DNA from: Photobacterium sp. GB-56
GTDB lineage: Bacteria; Pseudomonadota; Gammaproteobacteria; Enterobacterales; Vibrionaceae
DNA length: 64,000 nucleotides
Direction: 5' to 3'
NCBI RefSeq assembly: GCF_003026105.1
Contig: NZ_PYNW01000005.1
Span: 248,001-312,000 of the forward strand
Shown in pieces: positions 52,765 to 62,507 of the stretch (position 1 is the stretch's first letter; each line of letters opens with the position of its first letter). The notes under the pieces are model-generated. The model was not told the DNA's origin, made no database searches, and saw nothing but the letters and a program-made list of their open reading frames with translations. A program made the position numbers and the translations under genes.

Positions 52765-53124
52765 TTATTGAGCTTTAGATTGTTTCTCAATGACTTTATC
52801 AAGGTATTGCTTAATGGATGTCGCATTACCCTTTAATAACTGCCCTCTTAAAAGCAAATACCATTCGTTAGGCTTACCCGTATCATTACGTATGATAAAA
52901 CCACGATAGTTCTCAGATGAACCTTGGGAAACGGGCTTTGAGGATTGAGATGAGAACTTCTGAGGATGAATGAATGTACTCATGTCCAACCACCAATCAA
53001 CACTTTTTTTAATTTCAGTCAGTGTGCCGCTGATAGGGTTACCTTTAATTGCTGATTTCCATTCATTGGTAACGCCCGTTGTATTTTCAATAGTATATCC
53101 ACGGTGAAAAATCCGTTTTTTCAT
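52765..53124 (-). CDS. DUF3319-like protein with internal duplication
   Basis: The 119-residue protein is made of two related units of about 40 residues, RGYTIENTTGVTNEWKSAIKG (from residue 8) and RGFIIRNDTGKPNEWYLLLRG (from residue 74), joined by a Ser/Gln-rich linker. This fits DUF3319, a family I associate with Vibrionaceae. The function is unknown. AAGGAT precedes the ATG. Confidence 0.65.
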   Translation of the reverse strand: MKKRIFHRGYTIENTTGVTNEWKSAIKGNPISGTLTEIKKSVDWWLDMSTFIHPQKFSSQSSKPVSQGSSENYRGFIIRNDTGKPNEWYLLLRGQLLKGNATSIKQYLDKVIEKQSKAQ

Positions 53125-53338
53125 ACTGTTGATCCTTGTCTTACTTTAAGTCCAACATCATGATAACAAGGTTACCATTTGTTAATAAATGCTCTGTAAT
53201 TTAAGCATGATGTTTTATTGATGACTAGTATTTTAATGCTACTAAAGCGGTTTATGTTTAAAGTTTGCATACTTTGTTCAATATATAATGTTATAATTTA
53301 CTCTAGACATAAAGTTATAGTGCGCTAGGTGTTAAGTA

Positions 53339-54307
53339 ATGGCGAAAAAAATTCCAATTATTGATTGTGATGTAAAACGTGCCAAAAGTATTACTCAGTT
53401 TAAACAAGTGGCAGATAACATTGCTATTTGGCAATCACTTACCCACTATAGTTACGCTAAAAATACCTTGGTGGCGTTTAAAAATGACTGGAACCACTTT
53501 TTAATATTCTGTGAAAACAATAAGGTATCAGCATTACCTGCAACAGCTGAAACAGTGCATCGTTTTATCGAAAAAATGGCAGAGTCACGTAAATTAGCCA
53601 GCCTAAAACGTTACATTGTCACTATAGGGCTTATTCATAAATGTCATGCCCTACCTAATCCATGTCAAAGCCAAGAAATTAAGCTCGCAATGCATAAGCA
53701 GCGGTTAGATAAACATGATGACTACACCCATGCACAAGGCTTTAGAGATAATCATTTACAGGCATTACTTGATATCTTTGCCCTATCAACAAAACCCAAA
53801 GATGTCCGCGATATGGCCATTTGGGCTATTACCTTTGAGGCAATGTTAAAACGTTCAGAAGTCGCAGCACTGACAATAAATCATATTGAAATAGAAGATT
53901 CGGGCTTAATCAATATCACTGTAAACGATAGGATTATTGCCCTTAGCGATTTAGCCTCTAAAGCGGTTCAACGCTGGTTAACACTCGGCATGATTATGGA
54001 CAGCTTTGTATTTAGACGTATTGATAGACACAGTAACATTGGCGATAAACCACTGGATCACTCATCAATTTACCGTGTTTTCCGTCGTGCAAGCCAAGAG
54101 TTGGATTTACCTGCTGATGTCATTTTCTCAGGACAATCACCCCGTGTTGGTGCAAGCCAAGATTTAGCCGATTCTGGTCTATCTATTAGTCAAATTCAGC
54201 ATCAGGGACGTTGGCGAAGCCCTGCTATGCCCGCACAATATATTGGCCAACGTGGGAAACGTGATAATGAATTAAAAAAATTCGCTAAGAAAAACAGCGA
54301 TAAATAA
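53339..54307 (+). CDS. Orphan tyrosine recombinase
   Basis: The 322-residue protein has an N-terminal SAM-like core-binding domain (about 20-120) and a C-terminal catalytic domain. Catalytic Arg172 (LKRSEV), Arg269 (GQSPRVG) and Tyr301 (PAQYIG) are visible. The box II histidine expected three residues before Arg269 is Gln266, and the second histidine position is Trp292 (GRW). No att repeats, tRNA or other mobile-element genes adjoin it. It resembles stand-alone integrases with an HSxRVG-type box II. Confidence 0.82.
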   Translation: MAKKIPIIDCDVKRAKSITQFKQVADNIAIWQSLTHYSYAKNTLVAFKNDWNHFLIFCENNKVSALPATAETVHRFIEKMAESRKLASLKRYIVTIGLIHKCHALPNPCQSQEIKLAMHKQRLDKHDDYTHAQGFRDNHLQALLDIFALSTKPKDVRDMAIWAITFEAMLKRSEVAALTINHIEIEDSGLINITVNDRIIALSDLASKAVQRWLTLGMIMDSFVFRRIDRHSNIGDKPLDHSSIYRVFRRASQELDLPADVIFSGQSPRVGASQDLADSGLSISQIQHQGRWRSPAMPAQYIGQRGKRDNELKKFAKKNSDK

Positions 54308-54325
54308 CTTCACATCCACCAGCAA

Positions 54326-54365
54326 AAAGCCCGTAAACTTGTTCATAAACATCTATACGGGCTTT
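54326..54365. terminator. Bidirectional terminator between integrase and ddl
   Basis: AAAGCCCGTA pairs with TACGGGCTTT across a 20-nt loop. It is preceded by A residues and followed by ATTTTAT, so it serves both convergent genes. Confidence 0.8.
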
Positions 54366-54394
54366 ATTTTATATTTAGCTAAACGTGGCAATGA

Positions 54395-55396
54395 TTACTT
54401 CGCTGCGCTCTTAATTGCTTGTTCGATGAACTCAGCAAATTTATGTCCGTGATGCTCTAGCATTTTCGGGAACATAGAAATTGGCGTCATTCCTGGGAAG
54501 GTATTGATTTCATTCAGTAGGATTTCGTTGTCTTCACTTAGGAAGAAATCAATACGAGAAAGATCTTTTAGCTTCATTTGTACAAACGCTTTACGAGCAT
54601 AAGTGCGGATCGCTTCAATCTGCTCTTGCGTTAAGTTCTCTGCTTCAACCATGGTGGTTGATACACTATCAGCGCTGTATTTTTCTTCGTAGCTGTAGAA
54701 TTTATCAGTTGGGCAAGATACTTCACCCGGCTTGGTGATCACTAGCTCGTCACCGTATTGGTAAGCAGCAATTTCCAGTTCACGTGGACGAATCGCTTTT
54801 TCAATAAGCACTTGATCAGAGTAACCAAACGCATTGTTAACAGCATCTGTTAGTTCTTGTTCAGTCGTTACGCAGTAACAACCAACTGAAGATCCCTGAC
54901 AAGCCGCTTTAACAAAAACCTTACCCCACTTTTTAAATGCTTCAAGCGCTTCTTGATGTGCTTCTTGGTTGTTTTCACTTAGGAAAATATAAGGCGTGTT
55001 AGGGATGTTTAGTGCATCAAACCACAGTTTAGTTGTGATCTTATTAAAGCAATTTGTGCTTGCTTCTGCTCCACACCCTAAGAAAGGTAGACCAGCGATT
55101 GTCAGTAAAGATTGCAGATCGCCCGTTTCACCTGGGAAACCATGAACACAAGGAATGACATAATCGATCACTACTTCTTGATCGCCAACAATCAATGTTT
55201 TGTCTAAATTTAACTCACAAGAACGATTTTCAGCGTCTAACCAGCCGTCATTTTTAGTCATCTCTACTCGAGTATAAGTAACACCGCTGATCGTTTTTAG
55301 TTGCTCTTCAATAAAGTTTGCTGATACGAGAGAAACTTCATGCTCAGCACTACCGCCGCCGCATAATAATAAAACATGGATAGAGCTCATCATCAT
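54395..55396 (-). CDS. ddl: D-alanine--D-alanine ligase
   Basis: The 333-residue ATP-grasp enzyme joins two D-Ala for peptidoglycan. The N-terminal LCGGGSAEHEVSLVSA, the ATP-binding KAACQGSSVGCY, SRIDFFL and NEINTFPGMTPISMFP motifs are intact. The length fits DdlA-type enzymes. It is monocistronic here and not in the division/cell-wall (dcw) cluster, where ddlB sits. Three ATG codons in a row precede the conserved start; which is used cannot be told. Confidence 0.94.
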   Translation of the reverse strand: MMMSSIHVLLLCGGGSAEHEVSLVSANFIEEQLKTISGVTYTRVEMTKNDGWLDAENRSCELNLDKTLIVGDQEVVIDYVIPCVHGFPGETGDLQSLLTIAGLPFLGCGAEASTNCFNKITTKLWFDALNIPNTPYIFLSENNQEAHQEALEAFKKWGKVFVKAACQGSSVGCYCVTTEQELTDAVNNAFGYSDQVLIEKAIRPRELEIAAYQYGDELVITKPGEVSCPTDKFYSYEEKYSADSVSTTMVEAENLTQEQIEAIRTYARKAFVQMKLKDLSRIDFFLSEDNEILLNEINTFPGMTPISMFPKMLEHHGHKFAEFIEQAIKSAAK

Positions 55397-55698
55397 CCCT
55401 TGTAAACGCCGCTAGCTTTAGATGTCGCTAACGTGAAAATAATTAATAACTTTGATACAAATAGAACCAATGCAAAATCGTCAAAGTCTGTGTGAATAAC
55501 ATAGTAATCAAAAAAATCGATACTGTGCACCCTCTGCTATCGCGAATCGTGATTTATTTTAAATTTGACTCGTTACTTGCTTAGTAAATCAACGCTTCTA
55601 ACACCGTGCTTACATGTATCTACTGGACTTACGGCAATAAAAAAGTCATTTACCGTAATAAATGACTTTTCATCAATATAATCTGTTATGTGAAATGC
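55397..55698. other. Intergenic region between ddl and the SPOR lipoprotein gene
   Basis: An AT-rich stretch of about 300 bp holding the ddl promoter. A hairpin about 55638-55670 (AAAAGTCATTTA / TAAATGACTTTT) is the likely terminator of the SPOR lipoprotein gene. Nothing else is seen. Confidence 0.5.
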
Positions 55699-56607
55699 TT
55701 AACGAATACGTTGTAATGTTGGATATTGTGTTGCTTCAATATCTGCGAGGTTACGAACAAATGCGCCAGATTGAACCACTTTTTGAGGCATAGCTGCCAG
55801 TGCTGCTTTTGCAGTTTCATAATCCTTGTAATGACCATATAACAAGGTATAGACACTACTACCATTGATCATCTTATCATTGAGCCATGCGGGTTGATCT
55901 GTGGGTAACTGACTTAAATAAGGTTTAAATTCATTTGTTTCACGCATGGCTAACAGTTGAATACTGAACCCTTTAACGGCTGTGGTTTTCTCCCCTACTG
56001 CCGCTTCTTCTGTCACAGCCTCTTTGCTAACTGCGTTTTGTGTTTCATCGATTGGCTGTGTATTTGGCGTGGCTTCTGTCGCTTGTTCATTTACAGCTTC
56101 AGGTTCTGGTGTGCTTTCAACCGCCATCTCTGGCGCTTGTTCAGCCGTTGTTGCTGCTGTCGCTACATTCGCTGCTGCTTGTGGTGTTGCCTCGACTACA
56201 TTTTTGTTCTGAGTGTTTTCAGCAACACGTTGGGCTGATACTTGATGGTCTTCACCCACGATATCAACCATATCATTAGGTGTTTGAACCTTAGCATTAT
56301 CAGCTTGTGCTATATTTTGCTCAGGCTCTATTGCTGTCGTCTGCGTATTTGGGGTTTCAGTTGTTGTTGGTACAACAGCAGGTGTTGTTTCTGTTGGGAG
56401 TTGTTTTTCACTAATGGCGACAGATTCACTGGATAAATATAAAGGTTCAGACACAACACTTGGATCGACTTCCGCTACGGTATCGATAGGTTTTATTGTT
56501 TGTTCTGCATTAGATTGATTAATTGTTTCAACCGGTGCTTGAGTTTGCGGTGTAGACATACAGCCAGTAAGTGCAGCTAGCATACTGATAGTAAATATTT
56601 TTTTCAT
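55699..56607 (-). CDS. SPOR-domain lipoprotein with disordered linker
   Basis: The 302-residue lipoprotein has a lipobox LTGC (Cys16), a long low-complexity linker rich in Ala, Thr, Glu, Pro and Gln (about residues 20-210) and a C-terminal SPOR-like domain (about 215-300: GFSIQLLAMRETNEFKPYL, then LYGHYKDYETAKAALAAMP). SPOR domains bind denuded septal peptidoglycan. DamX/DedD-like proteins do this from the inner membrane; here a lipid anchor would hold it. A hairpin follows downstream. Confidence 0.85.
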   Translation of the reverse strand: MKKIFTISMLAALTGCMSTPQTQAPVETINQSNAEQTIKPIDTVAEVDPSVVSEPLYLSSESVAISEKQLPTETTPAVVPTTTETPNTQTTAIEPEQNIAQADNAKVQTPNDMVDIVGEDHQVSAQRVAENTQNKNVVEATPQAAANVATAATTAEQAPEMAVESTPEPEAVNEQATEATPNTQPIDETQNAVSKEAVTEEAAVGEKTTAVKGFSIQLLAMRETNEFKPYLSQLPTDQPAWLNDKMINGSSVYTLLYGHYKDYETAKAALAAMPQKVVQSGAFVRNLADIEATQYPTLQRIR

Positions 56608-56837
56608 GATTGGATTCAGACCTAACGAAAGTGTAGCAACTACATTAATGATATTCTGCCGTGCCTTTATTCACCAATCAACAGTAACCTTCTATTAATA
56701 GATTCTTTATTAAGTAATTGTTTTAAAGGTCACGCTAAAAAGGAAAAAAGCCCCCTGCATTATACAGAGCGAAATGTTAGCGATAAAAAGAATTAATAAG
56801 GTTCAGTTGATTAGAATGTTGCATTGATGCCTAGCCT
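56608..56837. other. Intergenic region, nothing recognised
   Basis: About 230 bp holding the promoter of the SPOR lipoprotein gene. I see no open frame. Confidence 0.4.
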
Positions 56838-56995
56838 TTACTCTCGATCACCAGCTACATTTGTATTTGTTTTTCCACCACCGCCAAAGTACTCAATATC
56901 AAATAAGTTCTTCAGATTTAAGCGTAATTCAACATCGGTTTCAGTAGCACTCATACCGTCAGATATACCTGAGTCAAAACGTATATATTCATTTT
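56838..56995 (-). pseudogene. C-terminal fragment of a TonB-dependent receptor
   Basis: A start-less frame of about 50 codons reads ETDVELRLNLKNLFDIEYFG and then ends GGGKTNTNVAGDRE at a stop. The NLxNLFDxxYF motif is typical of the last strands of TonB-dependent siderophore receptors. The upstream part of the gene and the final Trp/Phe strand are missing, so only a remnant is left. Confidence 0.65.
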
Positions 56996-57140
56996 AAGCA
57001 TCGATATTTTTTCTCATGAAAGGTATTTTTTTAAAGCAGGTCAATGAAAAGCTATATTGACTAAATAGTTATTTAAGTCAGCATCTTCATTCAGTAAACT
57101 GACGTTATTATTTTGTATTGTGTTTTATTTTGGAGTAGAT

Positions 57141-57650
57141 ATGGCTGATCCCCATATTAAATGTGAACTTGATGTATTAGATAAGCTCACTGTTGTGCTT
57201 TACCGTTCTGCACTAACGATTGCTGCACTTATCATGGCTGTTATTGGCTACGAAACGATACCAGCAACGCCATTCTTAATTATTGTCGCTTTATTAGCTT
57301 CAACAACCGTCCACATTTATGACAAACGCTTCCGCTGGTTAATTCAAGGGGCTGGTTTATTTGCTGCTATTTGGCTAATTGCTGGTTTATGGCAACCGTT
57401 AGCATTAGGTGCTGCTTTATTTGTGTTTAGCGCACTCTCCGTCAAAGAATACTTTTGTTTTCAAATTAAAGCATTGCTGCTTACCCCTATTGTATTAGCT
57501 GGCTTTTGGTTCTGTTTTATCTTTAATGTTCCCGCCGGCGTTATTGCGTGTGCAATGCTTGGCGCAATCTTATTAGGCGTAGCTGCATTTAGTAAGTGGC
57601 GTATGCCTTTACATTTTGATATTGGTGATAAAACACGTTATCAAGTTTAA
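57141..57650 (+). CDS. DUF2301 integral membrane protein
   Basis: The 169-residue protein has five or six hydrophobic helices, with short charged loops (HIYDKRFRW). It matches DUF2301 as I remember it (MADPHIKCELDVLDKLTVVLYR at the start). The function is unknown; it is widespread in marine bacteria and cyanobacteria. I use the ATG at 57141, which has GGAGTAG just upstream, rather than a GTG at 57120. Confidence 0.75.
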   Translation: MADPHIKCELDVLDKLTVVLYRSALTIAALIMAVIGYETIPATPFLIIVALLASTTVHIYDKRFRWLIQGAGLFAAIWLIAGLWQPLALGAALFVFSALSVKEYFCFQIKALLLTPIVLAGFWFCFIFNVPAGVIACAMLGAILLGVAAFSKWRMPLHFDIGDKTRYQV

Positions 57651-57701
57651 GCAATGACATTTTATTGATGATAACAAGAGATCATAGCGATCTCTTTTTT
57701 A

Positions 57702-59390
57702 TTACTGCTTAGCCAACTTTCGAATATGTTTCTGTTCATACATATTCTGATCTGCAATGTTGAGTGCAGCTTTAACACCATCATCTAAGGTGCCAATACC
57801 ATATGAAAAGCTCAGATATAGTTCTTGAGCTGAAAAATACTCTTCAATACTAGTACGTATTTTTTCCATTCTTTTACTTACAACATCAACGTATAGACTA
57901 TCGAACAGTAATATAAATTCATCGCCGCCAAAACGAATCATGACATCATTCGCACGTAACATAGTTTTCAAAGTGTAAGCAAAATCACGTAGAACCTCAT
58001 CGCCTTTACTATGTCCGTACGAGTCATTAATAGGTTTAAAACCATCTAGATCAATAAACACTAATTGTTGGCTATGTTTAACATAGCTTGATTCTAAGTA
58101 ATCTTTTTGAAAGCAACCCGTTAAATTATCAATCGAGATATTACCGTTATCTTCATAGACACTACAAATCACAAAGTCTTGGCCAAAGTGGGTTAACTTT
58201 TGGCGATAAGTCTGAAAAAACTGACTACCATTGTCTGTTTCTACGGTTTCATTTGATGTAATGAAACAACTATCACCATTAAGTAATTCTTGATCTAGCG
58301 CTAAGCAAGTACGGTAATCAGGAAATATTCTGCACACCTCATCAACAGGTACATCAACTAAATCCATATTCAGATAATCAATATGCTTTTGATTGTTATA
58401 AATCGCATTACCGTTATTATCACGAATAATGACAAATGCATCACAGGTACTAATCAGTGATGACATCAGTAAAGAAGGTGCACTATTACAGTTTTCTAAG
58501 ATCTCTTTATAATTCTCGTTGATCCTTTGTTGCTCTGCATAAACATCAAAACTATTGGGACTCACACCGATAATATTATAGTGATCAATTTGAGTTAACT
58601 TTTCTATCGCCGCTCTGGCTTCTAGTGGGCTTTTAGAACGATTAAGTTCATAAATCGCCTGATCAAGTGCTAAACATAAAGACTTTTGCCCTTTTTCATT
58701 AACTGACAAGGACTTTGTAGGTTGCAATTTATCTACATGTAACGGTTTGGAAAAATAGAAACCTTGGTATTCCATCTCTCCAAACTGCTTTAGCAAATTC
58801 AACTGTTCAAAGGTTTCTATTCCTTCAACAATAATTCTTTTACCTAGAACTTTAGCTATTTTTTCATAAGTTGTTCTTACTAACGAATAGGCGACATAGC
58901 TTTGATCTATATTCTCAATTAATTTTCTATCTAATTTAATGTAATCGACATCAAGATGAATCAACATCTCACTATTGATATAGCCTTTGCCGTAATCATC
59001 CAGCGCAAAATTCACACCAACGGCTTTTAATTCAGCAATTGCCGCTTGAATTTGACGAAAATCATGACACTTATCATGGTTCGTTAATTCTAATATAACA
59101 TTTTTCTCAACAGCGAAGATTTCTTTACATTGTTTAATAAACTCAAAGTTAATCAAACTGTTAATTGAAATATTAATCGCAATTCTTATCTTTGACGCAC
59201 AGTGATTAACTCCACGTTGCTCAAGTACCTGACGAATAACCATGAGATCAAAATTCACAGTATCTTCTACAGCATTGACATAGTTTTGAATATTAATCGA
59301 TTGTTCGGCAGCACATAATAGCGCTTCATAAGATGAGATTTCGCCGTTGATATATCTGGGCTGATAGTGGAATGTAAATTTAGATAGCAT
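57702..59390 (-). CDS. EAL-GGDEF c-di-GMP enzyme
   Basis: From the ATG at 59390 the protein has 562 residues with the unusual order EAL first (about 1-235), a PAS-like middle (about 300-415) and GGDEF last (about 425-555). The EAL signature YEALL (E22), IAINISIN, ELTN, LDDYGKGY, IKLD and VEGIE are present, so phosphodiesterase activity is likely. The GGDEF motif (488-492) is intact, so it could also make c-di-GMP. No membrane anchor is seen. NfrB in the same window has c-di-GMP-binding MshEN domains. Confidence 0.9.
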   Translation of the reverse strand: MLSKFTFHYQPRYINGEISSYEALLCAAEQSINIQNYVNAVEDTVNFDLMVIRQVLEQRGVNHCASKIRIAINISINSLINFEFIKQCKEIFAVEKNVILELTNHDKCHDFRQIQAAIAELKAVGVNFALDDYGKGYINSEMLIHLDVDYIKLDRKLIENIDQSYVAYSLVRTTYEKIAKVLGKRIIVEGIETFEQLNLLKQFGEMEYQGFYFSKPLHVDKLQPTKSLSVNEKGQKSLCLALDQAIYELNRSKSPLEARAAIEKLTQIDHYNIIGVSPNSFDVYAEQQRINENYKEILENCNSAPSLLMSSLISTCDAFVIIRDNNGNAIYNNQKHIDYLNMDLVDVPVDEVCRIFPDYRTCLALDQELLNGDSCFITSNETVETDNGSQFFQTYRQKLTHFGQDFVICSVYEDNGNISIDNLTGCFQKDYLESSYVKHSQQLVFIDLDGFKPINDSYGHSKGDEVLRDFAYTLKTMLRANDVMIRFGGDEFILLFDSLYVDVVSKRMEKIRTSIEEYFSAQELYLSFSYGIGTLDDGVKAALNIADQNMYEQKHIRKLAKQ

Positions 59391-59691
59391 ATTTATTATT
59401 CTTTCTTGTTCTATATTAATGAATAATAATTCAACAGTTAAAAATACTCCAAAAAGAAACTGTAACAAAATCTATATAAAAACAATTAGATAACTTATTG
59501 ATAAAAAATAATGTTAATTGAATGAATTGTGTAATTATCTAGTCAAGTATCGATATTAATGATCCTCTTAGCTTTATCTCTTTATGAATTTATTACGTTC
59601 AGATCACAGCTCTTTGGCTAGATTTTCCATCTTATCTAATTCAGGTTTATCCTATAACTAGCTTATCTATTAACTATAAAGGATATCGATC
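59391..59691. other. Divergent promoter region
   Basis: About 300 bp between divergent EAL-GGDEF and patZ genes. It is AT-rich with no RNA, hairpin or operator that I recognise. Confidence 0.4.
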
Positions 59692-62430
59692 ATGGATGGG
59701 ATGAGACGTTTGCTCAAACCAAAATCAATTACCGTTATTGGCGCATCAGATAACCCTTCGCGTGCCGGTAATGTGGTTATTCGGAATCTCTTATCCGATC
59801 AATTCCGTGGTCCTATTATGCCTGTCACACCAAAATATGATGCGGTAGCAGGTATTCTCGCTTATCCTGATATTGCTAGCCTACCGCGTGTCCCTGATTT
59901 AGCTATTGTGTGTACTCGGGCTGAGTTAAATATTGATATCGTTGAACAACTGGGTAAGAAAGGCGTTAAAGCTGCTATTATTCTTGCGGCAGGAATGAAC
60001 AATCCACAGTTAAACCCCGCCCCTTTTACGCCAAACCATCAGCCAAGCCTTGAAGATCAAATGTTGGCAAAAGCCAAAGAATATGGAATGCGATTAATCG
60101 GCCCTAATAGTATGGGATTGATCTTACCGTGGCTAAACTTGAACGCATCGTTTTCTCCCATAAGTGCTAATAAAGGAAATATTGCCTTCATCTCTCAATC
60201 GGCGGCTGTTTGTACCACTATTTTAGATTGGGCAAAAAATAAGAGTATTGGATTCTCTACCTTTTTGTCACTCGGTGATGCTTGCGATATTAACTTTGCG
60301 GAGTTATTAGATACCTTATGCCAAGATTCTAAAACAGAAGCGATTTTGCTTTACATTGATTCGGTAAAAGATGCACGCCGTTTTATGTCTGCCGCTAGGG
60401 CCGCTGCTCGTAACCGCCGAATACTGGTGTTAAAAAGTGGCAGAACCCAAGCGGGCAGTTCTGCTGCACATATCCATACCGGTGGTGATATTGGCTTAGA
60501 TGCGGTTTATGACGCTGCGATTAGGCGATCAGGTATGTTACGCGTAAACAATACTCATGAACTGTTTGCTGCGGTTGAAACACTTGCCCACTCTGTGCCG
60601 TTACGAGGCGAGCGCTTAGCGATTTTAACCAATGGCGGCGGGCCTGCAATTATGGCTGTCGATGCGCTTTCAGATCGCGGTGGAAAACTTGCCCAACTCA
60701 GTCCTGAAACCATTAATCGGCTTTCTGCTGTGTTACCTTCATCTTGGTCTCACTCTAATCCCATTGATATTATTGGTGATGCTGATATAACGCGTTACCA
60801 ACAGGCAATTAAGATCTTATTAGACAGTGATGATTTTGATGCCTTATTGATCATGCACAGTCCATCTGCTATTGCGCCCGATACAGCGACCGCTGAAGCA
60901 CTCGTTGACACTCTCCACCAGCACCCTCGGACTAAACGTTTTAATATATTGACTAATTGGGCGGGTGAAAACGAAGCGGCTATAGCACGAAGAACCTTTA
61001 CAGAAGCAGGGTTTCCTGCCTATCGCACTCCTGAAAGCGCAGTCTCCGCTTTCATGCATTTAGTCGAATACCGACGTAACCAAAAGCAACTGATGGAAAC
61101 ACCGGCTTCTGTTGGCTATGACAATCATAATTCACATCAAGTCCATGAATTAGTGAATATCATGCTGACCAATAATATTCATCATTTAGAAACGCATGAA
61201 GCTCGCCCGATTTTAGAATGTTATGGCTTTAATACTCTACCAACATGGATTGCGCTTGATGCTGTTGAAGCGGTTCATATTGCTGAGCAAATAGGCTATC
61301 CCGTTGCGGTTAAGTTACGCTCTCCTGATATACGACATAAATCAGAAATACATGGCGTTGTTCTTCATTTACGTACCGCAGCAGAAGTTGAAACCGCAGC
61401 GCAAGCTATCTTTGATAGGGCTACTATGCTTTACCCCACTGCGCGTATTGATGGATTGTTAGTACAACGTATGGCAGATCGTTCAGGGGCACAGGAATTG
61501 CGGATCGATGTACATAATGATCCGATCTTTGGCCCTGTGATCTTAATGGGTGAAGATAATGCGCATTGGGATATCCACCGTGACGCAGCAGTAGGTATAC
61601 CACCATTAAATATGGCGCTGGCTCGTTATATGGTGATCGATGCTCTAAAAACAGGAAAAATCAAACAGCGCAGTGCATTAGAGAAAATAGACATTCCTGC
61701 TTTGTGTAATTTATTGGTTAAGATCTCACATTTGATCATCGATTGCCCAGAGATCAAAGCCCTTAATATTCATCCATTATTAATCAGCGGTAGTGATCTC
61801 ACTGTGTTAGATGCCTCAATGGAGATTCAATCTTTCAGTGGTGATAAACAAAAACGCCTTGCGATACGTCCTTACCCTAAAGAGTACGAAGAAAGTTGTG
61901 TGCTCAAAGATGGTCAAACCTTATTATTGCGCCCTATTTTGCCTGAAGATGAACCGTTACATAAAACCTTTATGTCTAAGGTTTCGGTTGAAGATCTTTA
62001 TAAACGCTTTTTCTCTGATGTCGGCGAGCTAAACCATGAAGCACTCGCTAAGTTTACGCAAATAGACTACGACCGTGAGATGGCTTTTGTTGCCGTTGCA
62101 CAAAATGCCAATATCAACCCAGATACAAATGAGAAAGAAGATGTTGTTTTAGGTGTTGCTCGGGCGTTATCCGATCCTAAAAACCACGATGCCGAGTTTG
62201 CGATTCTAGTACGCTCTGATATGAAAGGATTAGGACTTGGCAGTATCTTAATGGACAAGTTAGTGAGATACAGTAAACAACGTGGATTGCAATATTTAAC
62301 GGGAATGACGATGCCGTCAAATCGCGGGATGATCCATCTTGCAGAGAAAGTCGGTTTTAGCATTGATGTACAACTAGAAGATGGCATTGTGGAAATGCTA
62401 CTTCCACTTACTGACAAAAAAGATAGCTAA
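59692..62430 (+). CDS. patZ: Protein lysine acetyltransferase PatZ/Pat-like
   Basis: This 912-residue fusion has an NDP-forming acyl-CoA synthetase part (CoA-binding domain about 1-130, ligase-CoA domain about 150-460, ATP-grasp about 490-705) and a C-terminal GNAT acetyltransferase (about 735-905: LRPILPEDE, then VRSDMKGLGLGSILMDKLV with the acetyl-CoA loop). This is the architecture of E. coli PatZ (YfiQ) and Salmonella Pat, which acetylate and inactivate acetyl-CoA synthetase and other proteins. The synthetase part is catalytically inactive in the known members. Confidence 0.93.
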   Translation: MDGMRRLLKPKSITVIGASDNPSRAGNVVIRNLLSDQFRGPIMPVTPKYDAVAGILAYPDIASLPRVPDLAIVCTRAELNIDIVEQLGKKGVKAAIILAAGMNNPQLNPAPFTPNHQPSLEDQMLAKAKEYGMRLIGPNSMGLILPWLNLNASFSPISANKGNIAFISQSAAVCTTILDWAKNKSIGFSTFLSLGDACDINFAELLDTLCQDSKTEAILLYIDSVKDARRFMSAARAAARNRRILVLKSGRTQAGSSAAHIHTGGDIGLDAVYDAAIRRSGMLRVNNTHELFAAVETLAHSVPLRGERLAILTNGGGPAIMAVDALSDRGGKLAQLSPETINRLSAVLPSSWSHSNPIDIIGDADITRYQQAIKILLDSDDFDALLIMHSPSAIAPDTATAEALVDTLHQHPRTKRFNILTNWAGENEAAIARRTFTEAGFPAYRTPESAVSAFMHLVEYRRNQKQLMETPASVGYDNHNSHQVHELVNIMLTNNIHHLETHEARPILECYGFNTLPTWIALDAVEAVHIAEQIGYPVAVKLRSPDIRHKSEIHGVVLHLRTAAEVETAAQAIFDRATMLYPTARIDGLLVQRMADRSGAQELRIDVHNDPIFGPVILMGEDNAHWDIHRDAAVGIPPLNMALARYMVIDALKTGKIKQRSALEKIDIPALCNLLVKISHLIIDCPEIKALNIHPLLISGSDLTVLDASMEIQSFSGDKQKRLAIRPYPKEYEESCVLKDGQTLLLRPILPEDEPLHKTFMSKVSVEDLYKRFFSDVGELNHEALAKFTQIDYDREMAFVAVAQNANINPDTNEKEDVVLGVARALSDPKNHDAEFAILVRSDMKGLGLGSILMDKLVRYSKQRGLQYLTGMTMPSNRGMIHLAEKVGFSIDVQLEDGIVEMLLPLTDKKDS

Positions 62431-62436
62431 GCTCCG

Positions 62437-62478
62437 AGGCAGCCATTCGATGAAATCATCAAATTGCTGCCTTTTTTG
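62437..62478 (+). terminator. Terminator of patZ
   Basis: AGGCAGC (62437-62443) pairs with GCTGCCT (62466-62472), enclosing an inner stem GATGA/TCATC, and is followed by a T-run. Confidence 0.82.
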
Positions 62479-62507
62479 ATTTTATTGCTTATATTCAACA
62501 TCTAACG

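Noticed and set aside
55957..56436. Several overlapping + strand frames opposite the SPOR lipoprotein
   Set aside because: They are shadows of the low-complexity Ala/Thr/Glu/Pro linker; the Cys- and Ser-rich composition is that of antisense of such repeats.
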